DNA of 33,442 nucleotides from an uncultured Mollicutes bacterium (GCA_900550145.1 URRF01000014.1:1-33442), one strand, 5' to 3'; counted from the stretch's first letter, positions 1-7,930 are shown. A program made the numbers and translations. Notes: generated by a model from the letters alone, not told the origin.

Positions 1-70
1 TTACTAATATTATTGCTAATATTGCTATAACTGCTAATAATTCTATCAACGTGAACCCACTTTTTTTCAT
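1..70 (-). CDS. Type IV pseudopilin, N-terminal fragment cut by the window edge
   Basis: Reading the minus strand from the ATG at 68-70 gives MKKSGFTLIELLAVIAILA and continues off the window. This is the class III (type IV pilin) signal: short basic leader, Gly before the cleavage site, Phe at +1, Glu at +5, then a hydrophobic helix. A ribosome site (GGGAGAT) sits just upstream and a strong promoter lies at 103-132. Only about 23 residues are visible, so the C-terminal domain is unknown. It is probably an exported pseudopilin cleaved by a prepilin peptidase, and it pairs with the similar gene at 203-550. Confidence 0.8.
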   Translation of the reverse strand, partial: MKKSGFTLIELLAVIAILAIILV

Positions 71-102
71 ATTTTATCTCCCTATATTTATACTATACGT
101 CT

Positions 103-132
103 ATCATACATCCCCTCCCCATTATTTGTCAA
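103..132 (-). promoter_or_regulatory. Sigma-A type promoter for the edge pseudopilin gene
   Basis: On the minus strand TTGACA (127-132) and TATGAT (103-108) are separated by 18 bases. The -35 box is a perfect consensus. The start codon is about 30 bases downstream of the -10 box. The spacer is unusually G-rich (GGGGAGGGG) for this genome. Confidence 0.7.
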
Positions 133-162
133 GGGAACGTTTGTTTTCTATTTAAGCAAAAT

Positions 163-193
163 AAAATCCAATACAATGTAATGTATGGATTTT
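163..193 (-). terminator. Intrinsic terminator after the 203-550 pseudopilin gene
   Basis: AAAATCC pairs with GGATTTT and ATACA pairs with TGTAT, with one bulged base and a six-base loop. On the minus strand the stem is followed by ATTTTG. It separates the two pseudopilin genes, so each has its own transcript. Confidence 0.6.
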
Positions 194-202
194 ATATATA
201 TT

Positions 203-550
203 CTAATTTTCTCTAATAAATGTATAACTATATGCATTATTATTATATGTTACATCTACATGTCCTTTTATTTCACTTCTATCTCTCGGATCAATTATAG
301 GACAATCTATATACTTATTAACGCATAATGTTTCAAGTTCTATACTAAAACTACTATCCTCTAAAAGTTCTGGTTTACTTGTAACATATTCAGATGAAAC
401 CCTTGTTATTTCAGATATAGTCATTTCATATAATTTTTCTTTTTTATCTTTTAATAAATTTATTAAATTTGGTGTTATTAAAGTTACTAATACTATTAAT
501 ATTGCAATAACTGCTAGTAATTCTACTAAAGTAAAACCATTTTTTTTCAT
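203..550 (-). CDS. Type IV pseudopilin-like protein (115 aa)
   Basis: The protein begins MKKNGFTLVELLAVIAILIV, a textbook prepilin leader with cleavage expected between Gly5 and Phe6 and Glu at mature position 5. A single hydrophobic helix (about residues 7-29) is followed by a short soluble domain of about 85 residues containing two cysteines seven residues apart that could form a disulfide. The length suits a minor pseudopilin or competence-type pilin. It has its own promoter (566-594), ribosome site GGTGAT and terminator (163-193). It is probably assembled by the same machinery as the PilB-type ATPase at 10113. The soluble domain matches no family I recognise. Confidence 0.8.
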   Translation of the reverse strand: MKKNGFTLVELLAVIAILIVLVTLITPNLINLLKDKKEKLYEMTISEITRVSSEYVTSKPELLEDSSFSIELETLCVNKYIDCPIIDPRDRSEIKGHVDVTYNNNAYSYTFIREN

Positions 551-565
551 ATCATCACCAACTTA

Positions 566-594
566 ATTATATATAAACAAAATATTTTTATCAA
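566..594 (-). promoter_or_regulatory. Sigma-A type promoter for the 203-550 pseudopilin gene
   Basis: TTGATA (589-594) and TATAAT (566-571) on the minus strand are spaced by 17 bases. The -35 box begins directly after the glyS stop codon at 595-597. No terminator lies between glyS and this promoter. Confidence 0.75.
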
Positions 595-1956
595 CTAAAA
601 TTTTATTCTATCACTAATATAAGTTACTAATTCATCTAATTTTACAGTAACTTGTTCCATAGTATCCCTATTTCTTACTGTTACTGTATTATTATTTAAT
701 GTTTCATCATCAACAGTTATCGCAAATGGAGTACCAACCGCATCACTTCTTCTATATCTCTTACCTATACTTGATGATTCATCATAAGTTACCATAAATT
801 CTTTCGATAATTCTCTATATAACTCCATTGCTTTTTCACTATGCAATTTTTTTACAAGTGGCAATATAGATACTTTATAAGGCGCTAAATAAGGGTGTAT
901 CTTTAATACTTCTCTTTCACTACCATCTTCTAATACTTCTTTTTTATAGGAATTACATAATACTGTTAACACTAATCTTTCAACACCTAAAGATGGTTCA
1001 ATAACATATGGTATATATCTTTCATTAGTATCTGGATCTAAATAAGCCATATTTTGTCCTGAATACTCTTGATGCTGTGATAAATCATAATCTGTTCTAC
1101 TTGCTATACCCCATAATTCACCCCATCCAAATGGGAAATTATACTCTATATCAGTTGTTGCATTACTATAAAAACTTAACTCTTCTTTAGTATGATCTCT
1201 TAATCTTAATTTATCTTTGTCTATACCTAAATCAATTAAAAACTTTTCACAATAATTCTTATAATATTTAAACCAATCTAATTCAGTTCCTGGTTTACAA
1301 AAGAATTCTAATTCCATTTGTTCAAATTCACGAACTCTAAATATAAAATTGCCTGGAGTTATTTCATTTCTAAAACTCTTACCAACTTGACCTATACCAA
1401 ATGGTATTTTCATTCTTAAACTTCTTTGTACATTTAAAAAATTAGTAAATATTCCCTGTGCAGTTTCAGGTCTTAAATATACTGTACTCTTAGAATCTTC
1501 AGTTACACCTTGAAATGTTTTAAACATTAAATTAAACTGTCTTATATCTGTATAATCACACTTTCCACATTTTGGACATGGTATTTTATTTTCCTTTATA
1601 TAACTAACCAAATCATCATTAGTCATACTAGATGTATCTACACCAGTTTCTTCTATTAATTTATCTGCTCTGTGTCTTGTTTTACAACTTTTACAATCTA
1701 TTAATGGATCTGAAAATGTTTTTAAATGTCCTGATGCTTCCCATGTCTTTGGATTCATTAGTATTGCACTATCTAACCCAACATTATTTTTATCCTCTTG
1801 TACAAATTTCTTAAGCCATGCCTTCTTAACATTGCTTTTCAATTCTGCACCTAAAGGTCCATAATCCCAAGTATTAGCAAGTCCTCCATATATTTCACTT
1901 CCCTGAAATATAAACCCATATTGCTTACAATAATTAACGATGTCTTCCATTTTCAT
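595..1956 (-). CDS. glyS: Glycyl-tRNA synthetase, single-chain type (453 aa)
   Basis: This class II synthetase charges tRNA-Gly in the cytoplasm. The sequence has the single-chain GlyRS signature GGLANTWDYGPLG (residues 24-36), cysteines at 88, 91, 127 and 130 consistent with a zinc site in the insertion, the motif YLRPETAQGIF of the catalytic core, and a C-terminal anticodon-binding domain. The length fits the bacterial/archaeal alpha2 enzyme rather than the alpha/beta glyQ-glyS pair seen in Bacillus at the same chromosomal position. The start is fixed by GGAGGA eight bases upstream. Transcription starts at its own promoter just after recO and passes a T-box leader (1957-2100). Confidence 0.95.
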   Translation of the reverse strand: MKMEDIVNYCKQYGFIFQGSEIYGGLANTWDYGPLGAELKSNVKKAWLKKFVQEDKNNVGLDSAILMNPKTWEASGHLKTFSDPLIDCKSCKTRHRADKLIEETGVDTSSMTNDDLVSYIKENKIPCPKCGKCDYTDIRQFNLMFKTFQGVTEDSKSTVYLRPETAQGIFTNFLNVQRSLRMKIPFGIGQVGKSFRNEITPGNFIFRVREFEQMELEFFCKPGTELDWFKYYKNYCEKFLIDLGIDKDKLRLRDHTKEELSFYSNATTDIEYNFPFGWGELWGIASRTDYDLSQHQEYSGQNMAYLDPDTNERYIPYVIEPSLGVERLVLTVLCNSYKKEVLEDGSEREVLKIHPYLAPYKVSILPLVKKLHSEKAMELYRELSKEFMVTYDESSSIGKRYRRSDAVGTPFAITVDDETLNNNTVTVRNRDTMEQVTVKLDELVTYISDRIKF

Positions 1957-2100
1957 AACTTTTTCCTCCTTTAAAATAAAAAATTCCTACTAAATGTAAG
2001 GACCCTTAATGGGCGGTTCCACCTTACTTATTCATAGGAATCTCTCTTATATTATTGCTAGAAGTTTCCACCTTCGTCATCGCATTTAATCAATAAATAT
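1957..2100 (-). promoter_or_regulatory. Short T-box leader of glyS
   Basis: The minus strand carries the T-box core AAGGTGGAACCGC (2013-2025), then GGGTCCTTAC and a terminator in which ATTCCTA pairs with TAGGAAT, with GTAAGG/CCTTAC inside, followed by a run of T. The region upstream is very short. It contains GCGATGACGAAG, like the base of T-box stem I, then a hairpin GAAG-GTGGAAA-CTTC (2061-2075). A full stem I of about 100 bases cannot fit between the predicted start near 2100 and the core. GGT or GGA in the small loop could read tRNA-Gly; this is inference. Confidence 0.75.
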
Positions 2101-2106
2101 GTTTAA

Positions 2107-2135
2107 AGTATATCTCAAATAAACTACATAGTCAA
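2107..2135 (-). promoter_or_regulatory. Sigma-A type promoter of glyS
   Basis: TTGACT (2130-2135) and TATACT (2107-2112) on the minus strand are 17 bases apart, directly after the recO stop codon. It fixes the start of the glyS leader near position 2100. Confidence 0.8.
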
Positions 2136-2141
2136 GTACCA

Positions 2142-2885
2142 TTATACATACACATTTATCCTTTTTAAATCATCTATAAACTTTTTTGAATTTAAATATA
2201 ACCCAGTATAAGAACTATAATATTCATTTAAAAAGTCATCTATCTCATTCTTTACTTTATTATCCATATCTATTTTACTAATTTTTGATATATCTAAATA
2301 ATAATACATTCTTATAAACTTAATTGTTCTCATATCTAATATTCTTTCATTTGTTACACATTTTTTACATAAAAGACCATGTTTAAATGCAGATAAAGTA
2401 ACTATATTAGTTACATTACCACATATAGAACATTTATCTAATATTGGACTTACTCCTAAATAACTAAGCAATTTTAATTCTATAATATTTGTTATAACAA
2501 GCGCATCATAATTCTCATTTATTTTTATTAAAGCATTAATAAATAAATCAAATATTTCACTATGAGCATTAGTTTGTTTTACTACCTGAAATACTAAATC
2601 AGATAAATACGTTGCATATCCAATATTTATTATACTATTTTTTATATTCATAAATGGATTTACAATATCTACACCTGTTAAAGTAGATAATTTGTTCTCT
2701 TTATAATATATGTGAAATACTCCATATGTCATCTTAGTAGATACACCACTTAATGTGCTTTTTATTTTCTTAGATCCCTTAGAAATTACACCTATTATTC
2801 CATATTCCTTAGTAAACACATCTAATATCTTACTAGATTCGCCATAGTTTCTTTCTTTTAGAATGATTCCTAAGACATCTTTCAT
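2142..2885 (-). CDS. recO: DNA repair protein RecO (247 aa)
   Basis: RecO loads RecA onto SSB-coated DNA together with RecR and anneals complementary strands. The protein starts MKDVLGIILKERNYGESSKIL, typical of the RecO N-terminal OB fold. A zinc-finger pair follows in the helical C-terminal half: CSICG and later CKKC. Length and position between era/yqzL and glyS match the Bacillus order. The ribosome site AAGGAAGG overlaps the end of yqzL, whose stop is one base from this start, so the two are likely translationally coupled. No terminator follows; the glyS promoter begins at once. Confidence 0.93.
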   Translation of the reverse strand: MKDVLGIILKERNYGESSKILDVFTKEYGIIGVISKGSKKIKSTLSGVSTKMTYGVFHIYYKENKLSTLTGVDIVNPFMNIKNSIINIGYATYLSDLVFQVVKQTNAHSEIFDLFINALIKINENYDALVITNIIELKLLSYLGVSPILDKCSICGNVTNIVTLSAFKHGLLCKKCVTNERILDMRTIKFIRMYYYLDISKISKIDMDNKVKNEIDDFLNEYYSSYTGLYLNSKKFIDDLKRINVYV

Positions 2886-2886
2886 A

Positions 2887-2979
2887 CTACTTTCCTTCCT
2901 TTATCATTTGTTTGTATTTTAAATAATATTTTACATTTCCTGTCATCTTAAATAAATTCCAAACATCTTCTTTTGTCAT
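2887..2979 (-). CDS. yqzL: YqzL-like micro-protein (30 aa)
   Basis: This very short gene lies between era and recO, where Bacillus has yqzL. Its product, MTKEDVWNLFKMTGNVKYYL plus ten residues, carries the family pattern W-x-x-F-x-x-T-G-N-(I/V)-x-x-Y-L-x-(F/Y)-K that I recall for YqzL. It is shorter than the roughly 45-residue Bacillus protein and lacks the acidic tail. AAAGGTGG lies just upstream, and the stop TAG is one base from the recO start. The function of the family is unknown. The position, motif and ribosome site make it a real gene rather than chance. Confidence 0.8.
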   Translation of the reverse strand: MTKEDVWNLFKMTGNVKYYLKYKQMIKEGK

Positions 2980-2982
2980 AAA

Positions 2983-3013
2983 TGTCCACCTTTCTTATAC
3001 TATATGGTGGACA
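2983..3013 (-). promoter_or_regulatory. Hairpin covering the yqzL ribosome site
   Basis: TGTCCACC (3006-3013 read on the minus strand) pairs perfectly with GGTGGACA (2983-2990) across a 15-base loop. The second arm contains the GGTGG ribosome site of yqzL. The arrangement could tune translation of yqzL and recO after era. No U-run follows, so it is not a terminator. Confidence 0.5.
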
Positions 3014-3026
3014 CTTACTTCGATTT

Positions 3027-3911
3027 TTATTCATTATTTTTATAACCAAACTCAACTAAATACTTATCTTTATCTCTCCATTTTGGTACTGTTTTAACAA
3101 ACAGATTCAAATATACCTTTCTACCAAGCAATTTTTCTATATCTTTCCTAGATTCTATACCTATTCTCTTTATCATCTCACCTTGATGCCCAACTATAAT
3201 CTTCTTTATATTTTCTTTCTCAACTATTATCAAAACATCAACCTCAGTAGCATCCCTACCTACTTTTATATTCTCAGTAACACAAGTTATAGAATGAGGT
3301 ACCTCATCATTAGTATATCTCAATATTTTTTCCCTTACATATTCCGATATAAAAAATTCATTTGATTTATCTGTAATATAATCATCATCGTAATACTTTA
3401 TATCATCAGTAAGATACTTTTTAAGTACTTTTACAAGAATATCTACCTCTTCTTTTCTTATAACAGAAAGAGGAACTATCTCACTAAAATCATATAAATC
3501 TTTATATTGATTTATCTTCTTTAAAATTACTTCCTTATTAACCTTATCTATCTTATTTAAAACTAATATAACGGGTTTATCAATATTCTTCAACTTATCT
3601 ATTACAAACTTATCCCCTGGTCCAAAACTCTCTGTAATATCAACTATAAGTACAACTATATCAACATCATTTATTGTATAATACGCCTTACTATTAAGTG
3701 CCTTACCCAAATTATTTTTCGGTTTATGTATACCAGGCGTATCCATAAATATAATTTGCGAATCATTATCATGATATATTCCCATTATATTATTCCTAGT
3801 TGTCTGTGCTTTATCAGATGTTATAGCAATCTTTCTCCCAATTAATGTATTTAATAAAGTTGATTTACCAACATTTGGTCTTCCTACAATACTTACAAAA
3901 CCAGCTTTCAT
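3027..3911 (-). CDS. era: GTPase Era (294 aa)
   Basis: Era is an essential GTPase that binds the 3' end of 16S rRNA during 30S assembly. Visible motifs are the P-loop GRPNVGKST (residues 10-18), the effector TT near 37-38, DTPG (57-60) and NKID in the GTPase domain, then a C-terminal KH domain with IIVGHQGEMIKRIG. The length is normal. Its ATG overlaps the cdd stop codon (ATGA), and yqzL and recO follow, as in Bacillus. Confidence 0.97.
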   Translation of the reverse strand: MKAGFVSIVGRPNVGKSTLLNTLIGRKIAITSDKAQTTRNNIMGIYHDNDSQIIFMDTPGIHKPKNNLGKALNSKAYYTINDVDIVVLIVDITESFGPGDKFVIDKLKNIDKPVILVLNKIDKVNKEVILKKINQYKDLYDFSEIVPLSVIRKEEVDILVKVLKKYLTDDIKYYDDDYITDKSNEFFISEYVREKILRYTNDEVPHSITCVTENIKVGRDATEVDVLIIVEKENIKKIIVGHQGEMIKRIGIESRKDIEKLLGRKVYLNLFVKTVPKWRDKDKYLVEFGYKNNE

Positions 3912-4288
3912 AATAAATCTCCTTTACCAAATGCATAAGTACATATTTCACCCACTGTTGTAGTTTTTATATTTCCATTAATATCATAAATTACTATTTT
4001 AACATCACTATTACAAAAATCTACTAATGCCTGTCTACATATAAAACATGGATAAACCCCATTATTACTCATTACATGTATCTCTTTTATATCATCCTTT
4101 AAAACACCATTAGCAAACGCATTATATAAACTATTTCTCTCAGCACATACCCCTGCACTTGGACTAGATGTTTCTACATTAACACCATAAAACATCCTAC
4201 CATCATTACAAAGTACAATAGCACTTACTGGAAAATTAAAATAATCACTTTTACTATTTTTTAACAATTCTAAAAGTTTATCTCGCAT
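3908..4288 (-). CDS. cdd: Cytidine deaminase (126 aa)
   Basis: It converts cytidine and deoxycytidine to uridine and deoxyuridine in pyrimidine salvage. The zinc site is complete: CAERNS supplies the first cysteine and the proton-shuttling Glu, and PCFICRQ supplies the other two cysteines. The length is typical for the small tetrameric form. It ends in TGA overlapping the era start by four bases and lies nine bases after dgkA, so it belongs to the same transcript. Confidence 0.95.
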   Translation of the reverse strand: MRDKLLELLKNSKSDYFNFPVSAIVLCNDGRMFYGVNVETSSPSAGVCAERNSLYNAFANGVLKDDIKEIHVMSNNGVYPCFICRQALVDFCNSDVKIVIYDINGNIKTTTVGEICTYAFGKGDLL

Positions 4289-4297
4289 AAAACACCT

Positions 4298-4738
4298 CTA
4301 ATATAAAGTTGGAATAAATAACGCAACTATCTTTGGATAAAATATAATAATATTTAAAATAAGTGCTACTATAAATATCACAAATGTTGCTGCACTACCA
4401 CAATCCTTTGCTATTTTTATTAATGGATTATATTCCTTAGTAATCGCATCACACGTTTTTTCTATCCCTGTATTTAATAATTCTACAGCAAGAATTATAC
4501 CTAATATAGATATTATTAATATCCATTCAAGCCCATTCACATCAAAAACAAATCCAAGTATTATTTCCAAAATACTAGAAAAAGAATAAATAATAAAACT
4601 CTTACCATCTTCAGCATAACATTTTATACCATTTAAAGAATATCTAATTACATTCATAAGAGATTTTGCATTAAGATTTCTTCTTTCAAAATCCTCTTTA
4701 ATACTTATATATTTCTTATCTTTTGATCCCATAGCCAT
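4298..4738 (-). CDS. dgkA: Undecaprenol/diacylglycerol kinase DgkA (146 aa)
   Basis: This small integral membrane kinase phosphorylates undecaprenol in Gram-positive bacteria, feeding the lipid carrier pool for cell wall synthesis. The family core VELLNTGIEKTCDAI followed by AKDCGSAA is present. A cytoplasmic N-terminal stretch precedes three membrane helices, one ending just before VELLNT and one after AKDCGSAA. The start lies inside the end of ybeY (23-base overlap), nine bases after AGGAGG; a second ATG at codon 3 is possible. Confidence 0.92.
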   Translation of the reverse strand: MAMGSKDKKYISIKEDFERRNLNAKSLMNVIRYSLNGIKCYAEDGKSFIIYSFSSILEIILGFVFDVNGLEWILIISILGIILAVELLNTGIEKTCDAITKEYNPLIKIAKDCGSAATFVIFIVALILNIIIFYPKIVALFIPTLY

Positions 4739-5162
4739 CCAATATATCCTCCTGTAATTTAAACATTATCTTCTCATCCTCTTCATTCATATGATCATAC
4801 CCCAAAAGATGCAAAAATCCATGAATAACCAAAAATGATAATTCTCTCAAATATGAATGTCCATACTCTATAGATTGACTTCTTGCTTTATCTAATGAAA
4901 TATAAATATCACCTAACACCATAATTCTATCATAAATAACTTCTTCATAATCTGCTAACCTAAACGTTATTACATCAGTCTCTCTATCAATATTTCTATA
5001 CTCTTTATTTATCTCTCTAATCCTTTTATTATTAACAAATATAATTCCAAATTCCACATTATCTAATTTCATATATTTTACTGCATATTTTACTAACTTC
5101 TTAATTTCACTCAACTCTATAATTTTTTCTTTTGTTTCATTCGCATATTCAACATTAATCAT
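4716..5162 (-). CDS. ybeY: Endoribonuclease/rRNA maturation factor YbeY (148 aa)
   Basis: YbeY is a zinc metalloprotein needed for 16S rRNA 3' maturation and 70S quality control. The signature HGFLHLLGYDH, with the three metal-binding histidines, lies in the C-terminal third, and the DVITF strand is also present. The length is normal. It starts one base into the stop of the VanZ-like gene upstream and overlaps dgkA downstream, which indicates tight operon packing. Bacillus has phoH and pgpH immediately before ybeY; here they are absent. Confidence 0.95.
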   Translation of the reverse strand: MINVEYANETKEKIIELSEIKKLVKYAVKYMKLDNVEFGIIFVNNKRIREINKEYRNIDRETDVITFRLADYEEVIYDRIMVLGDIYISLDKARSQSIEYGHSYLRELSFLVIHGFLHLLGYDHMNEEDEKIMFKLQEDILDGYGIKR

Positions 5163-5785
5163 TACTTCACCATATTATAAAAATAAGCACTCAAATTAGT
5201 AAAATAAATAACAGCAAATAATAATAACAATATCATAATTAAATTCATAAACCACTCCTTATTTAAAGCATTAGGTAACTTGTCCCTCAATCTATCAAGC
5301 CATACATATATACACGCACCTAAAATTCCACCTAACAAATTTAACATTATGTCATCTATATCAAATACTCTCCCTATCAAAAGTTGAACTAATTCAATGG
5401 ATAAAGATGAGATAAAAGTTAACAAAACTGTTGGAAATATTTTTCTTTCATTTATATATGCAGTTATAAAAAAACCAAAAGGCATATAAAGAAGGATATT
5501 TCCAATAATATTTTTTACAAATAATCTAGATGTTATTTTATATCTAAACATTTCTTTAAAAGGAACTAAGTTAGAAGTACCATAATTATCATCTTGAAAT
5601 GTAACTATATAGAATAAACTTAACAAATATATAACAAATAGCAAATAAGAAAGTTCTTTATATAAAACAAATTTCTCTTTTTTTACTATAAGATAAGTTA
5701 TTCTAGTGGATGATAATATTATAGTAAAAATAACAATCATAGGCCATGCTCCACCAAATATTTCTAGAACAATCTCCTTAATCAT
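5162..5785 (-). CDS. VanZ-like membrane protein (207 aa)
   Basis: This hydrophobic protein has about five membrane helices and the VanZ-family core: NLVPFKEMFRY, a conserved NIIGNILLYMPFGF segment, then SLSIELVQLL and a DIDDIMLNLLGG motif. VanZ itself gives low-level teicoplanin resistance, but most chromosomal relatives have no known role. I place the start at the ATG at 5783-5785, preceded by GGGTGAT, rather than the GTG three codons earlier. It overlaps yqfD by eight bases and abuts ybeY, filling the slot of phoH and pgpH. Confidence 0.88.
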   Translation of the reverse strand: MIKEIVLEIFGGAWPMIVIFTIILSSTRITYLIVKKEKFVLYKELSYLLFVIYLLSLFYIVTFQDDNYGTSNLVPFKEMFRYKITSRLFVKNIIGNILLYMPFGFFITAYINERKIFPTVLLTFISSLSIELVQLLIGRVFDIDDIMLNLLGGILGACIYVWLDRLRDKLPNALNKEWFMNLIMILLLLFAVIYFTNLSAYFYNMVK

Positions 5786-6956
5786 TATTATCACCCACTA
5801 TCTCTTTTATTCCCGTTATATTAGAATATACTTTATAAAATACATCCATATATATTGTATTACTATTTACCCTATAATTCAAGACCTTATCACTAATTAT
5901 ATACTCATTTTCCTTAAGAGTTTCCTCTATTTTCCTCCTAGAATATTTTCTTGCATTAAGCAAAGCTTCTCCATCCGTATATATTCCACTTATAACTTTT
6001 AACTCATACATTTTATCCTTAGAAATGCTTATAGGAAGTATATTATTTTTAAATAAATAATTTTTCTTAACTATACTAGATTCATACTTCTTTCCCTCAA
6101 ATAACCTTATACTTTTATTCAAAAAATTTATGGACAATACCTCTTTTTTATTACCAGTTTCCTCTTTTACAATATCTACCTTAGGATACTCAATAGATAA
6201 CTTATACCACACCTCCCCATAAACAATACCATCCGCCTTAGTCAATCCCTTTAACTCACCATTAAGATAAACACTACCACTTATTATAGTATCTCCCTTA
6301 CTCACATACTCATTCACTTCCCTTACAACTTCACCACTTACAGCCACTATTTTTTTAATAACTGCATCCTTAGTAGATACTATATCCTGATATTTATCAT
6401 CACTTTTGATATTATTTATCTTTCTTTCCTCAACCTTTATTATATATTTAGTACCAACCCTTTCTATTTCTAACCATTCTATTTTATCTTTATTATCTTC
6501 TAATATCTTTGACTTCACTTTTTCAAGTTCATCAAAACTTTTCTTAAATTGATACTTCTTAATACCATTCTTAGAAAGCTCACTATATATTAATTCTTTT
6601 AACTTACTGCTAGTATGACTAACCTCTATATTAAAAATTATATTAGTAAGAATTATTAAAACAAAAAATCCAAATATTATAGAAATAATATAATACTTAT
6701 AAAAATGGAATTTCTTTTTTACTCTCTTCAATCCCTTATAATTTAATATAGTTACTTTATTTAAAATACTTATTTTTCTTATTTTAGGTAAATCACACTC
6801 ATATATCTCAACATTTACTTCTTTATAATTTATAACCTCAAGTGACAATACATCAATATTTAAACTATATATCTTATTTAACAATCTTTCTTTATTCTTA
6901 CACTTAATATTAACTACAACTATGCTATTAAGTTTATCAAAAAAAACATTTTTCAT
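5778..6956 (-). CDS. yqfD: Sporulation protein YqfD family (392 aa)
   Basis: In Bacillus yqfD is a stage IV sporulation gene next to yqfC, expressed in the mother cell. Here the protein has a cytoplasmic N-terminal half-domain, one membrane helix at about residues 88-108, and a long outer region with WLEIERVGTKYIIKVEER and a repeated VYGEVWYK-type beta segment, all as in YqfD. The length is close to the Bacillus protein. It starts three bases after yqfC with AAGGTGAT as ribosome site. Its presence suggests a spore-forming ancestry, not that this organism sporulates. Confidence 0.9.
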   Translation of the reverse strand: MKNVFFDKLNSIVVVNIKCKNKERLLNKIYSLNIDVLSLEVINYKEVNVEIYECDLPKIRKISILNKVTILNYKGLKRVKKKFHFYKYYIISIIFGFFVLIILTNIIFNIEVSHTSSKLKELIYSELSKNGIKKYQFKKSFDELEKVKSKILEDNKDKIEWLEIERVGTKYIIKVEERKINNIKSDDKYQDIVSTKDAVIKKIVAVSGEVVREVNEYVSKGDTIISGSVYLNGELKGLTKADGIVYGEVWYKLSIEYPKVDIVKEETGNKKEVLSINFLNKSIRLFEGKKYESSIVKKNYLFKNNILPISISKDKMYELKVISGIYTDGEALLNARKYSRRKIEETLKENEYIISDKVLNYRVNSNTIYMDVFYKVYSNITGIKEIVGDNND

Positions 6957-6959
6957 ATA

Positions 6960-7196
6960 TCACCTTAAATGAACTTCATCAATAAGTCCATATATAAACA
7001 GTTCATCTTTCTCTAGTTTAGATATTATAAGATTGTTTCCTAATATAGTTACATTACCATCTTCCTTTGTAATTACAATTTTCTTATCACTAAAACTTGA
7101 TATTATTGTGTAATTAACAACATATATACCATTCTTATATATATGTATTTCTAAATCAGTTGGAAGAATATATTCTCTAATTTTATTCAATAACAC
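6960..7196 (-). CDS. yqfC: YabP/YqfC family protein (78 aa)
   Basis: This small beta-rich protein lies directly before yqfD, as in Bacillus, where YqfC is a sporulation protein of the YabP/YqfC family. The ending LFIYGLIDEVHL and the central ITKEDGNVTILGNNL are family-like. The start is a GTG preceded by CTAGGTGAT. It follows the terminator after yqeY (7226-7251), so it depends on read-through or on a weak promoter that I could not place. Confidence 0.85.
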   Translation of the reverse strand: MLLNKIREYILPTDLEIHIYKNGIYVVNYTIISSFSDKKIVITKEDGNVTILGNNLIISKLEKDELFIYGLIDEVHLR

Positions 7197-7225
7197 TTTA
7201 ATATCACCTAGTAAAATATATGAAA

Positions 7226-7251
7226 AAATAGCTTCATATAGAATGCTATTT
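7226..7251 (-). terminator. Intrinsic terminator after yqeY
   Basis: AAATAGC and GCTATTT form a 7-bp stem with a 12-base loop and are followed on the minus strand by TTT, giving a run of six T. The yqeY stop codon (7246-7248) lies inside the stem. It divides rpsU-yqeY from the yqfC-recO genes. Confidence 0.75.
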
Positions 7252-7704
7252 TAATTTATTCTTTATTATACTACTAACTAATGTCATATCAGCTCTACCC
7301 TTTAACTTAGATGACAACACTTTCATTACACTACCCATATCCTTAATAGTAGTAGCACCAACCTCATTTATTGCACTATCTACTTCATTTTCTACCTCAG
7401 ATAAACTCATCATTTCAGGCATATATCTTTCTAATATCTCAATCTCACTATTGGTTTTAGAAATAAGATCATCTCTATTACCCTTTCTAAACTCTAAAAT
7501 TGACTCTTTTCTTGTTTTAATTTGTTTAGAAATAATGGTTATTATATCATCATCAGAGACACAATCAAGTTTCTTATTGATTCTCTCTAAATCAATTGCA
7601 CCCTTTAACATTCTCAACGTAGAAAGCGTAAGAGCATCTTTACTCTTCATTGCTGATATCATATCTTTATTTATTTGTTCAAACAAGATATCACCCCTAG
7701 TCAT
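7246..7704 (-). CDS. yqeY: GatB/YqeY domain protein (152 aa)
   Basis: YqeY proteins resemble the C-terminal tRNA-binding domain of GatB, the amidotransferase subunit. Their independent role is not settled. The sequence shows the family segments TLRMLKGAIDLERI, RKESILEFRKGNRDDL and EIEILERYMPEMMS, and a C-terminal GADTI-like helical tail. The length is typical. It overlaps the end of rpsU by eight bases and shares the rpsU promoter, the same pairing as in Bacillus. Confidence 0.95.
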   Translation of the reverse strand: MTRGDILFEQINKDMISAMKSKDALTLSTLRMLKGAIDLERINKKLDCVSDDDIITIISKQIKTRKESILEFRKGNRDDLISKTNSEIEILERYMPEMMSLSEVENEVDSAINEVGATTIKDMGSVMKVLSSKLKGRADMTLVSSIIKNKLK

Positions 7705-7897
7705 AATTTCTATTTTTTCTATTTTGTTTTCTACTATTTATAATAGCATTTTTCTTGGCTTCTCTTCTTAATACGCCTGGTTTACTATAATGTTCCCTTT
7801 TTTTAAATTCAGAGAGAGTACCACTTTTAGCAACTTGTTGTTTAAACCTTTTTAAAGCATTCTCAACATTACCATTTTTTACAATAGTCTTAGTCAT
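7697..7897 (-). CDS. rpsU: Ribosomal protein bS21 (66 aa)
   Basis: bS21 is a small basic protein of the 30S platform, near the 3' end of 16S rRNA. The product MTKTIVKNGNVENALKRFK followed by REHYSKPGVLRREAK is standard. The ATG at 7895-7897 is preceded by GGAGGGAGGG, which decides the start over an in-frame upstream codon seven residues earlier. A strong promoter lies at 7931-7959. It heads the yqeY transcript. Confidence 0.97.
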   Translation of the reverse strand: MTKTIVKNGNVENALKRFKQQVAKSGTLSEFKKREHYSKPGVLRREAKKNAIINSRKQNRKNRNYD

Positions 7898-7930
7898 TCT
7901 TATCCCTCCCTCCAACATAAATTCATCTGC

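Noticed and set aside
3908..3910. UGA read as tryptophan (Mollicutes code)
   Set aside because: UGA is the true stop of cdd (ATGA overlap with era) and of the 32542 gene, and Trp positions in conserved motifs use TGG.
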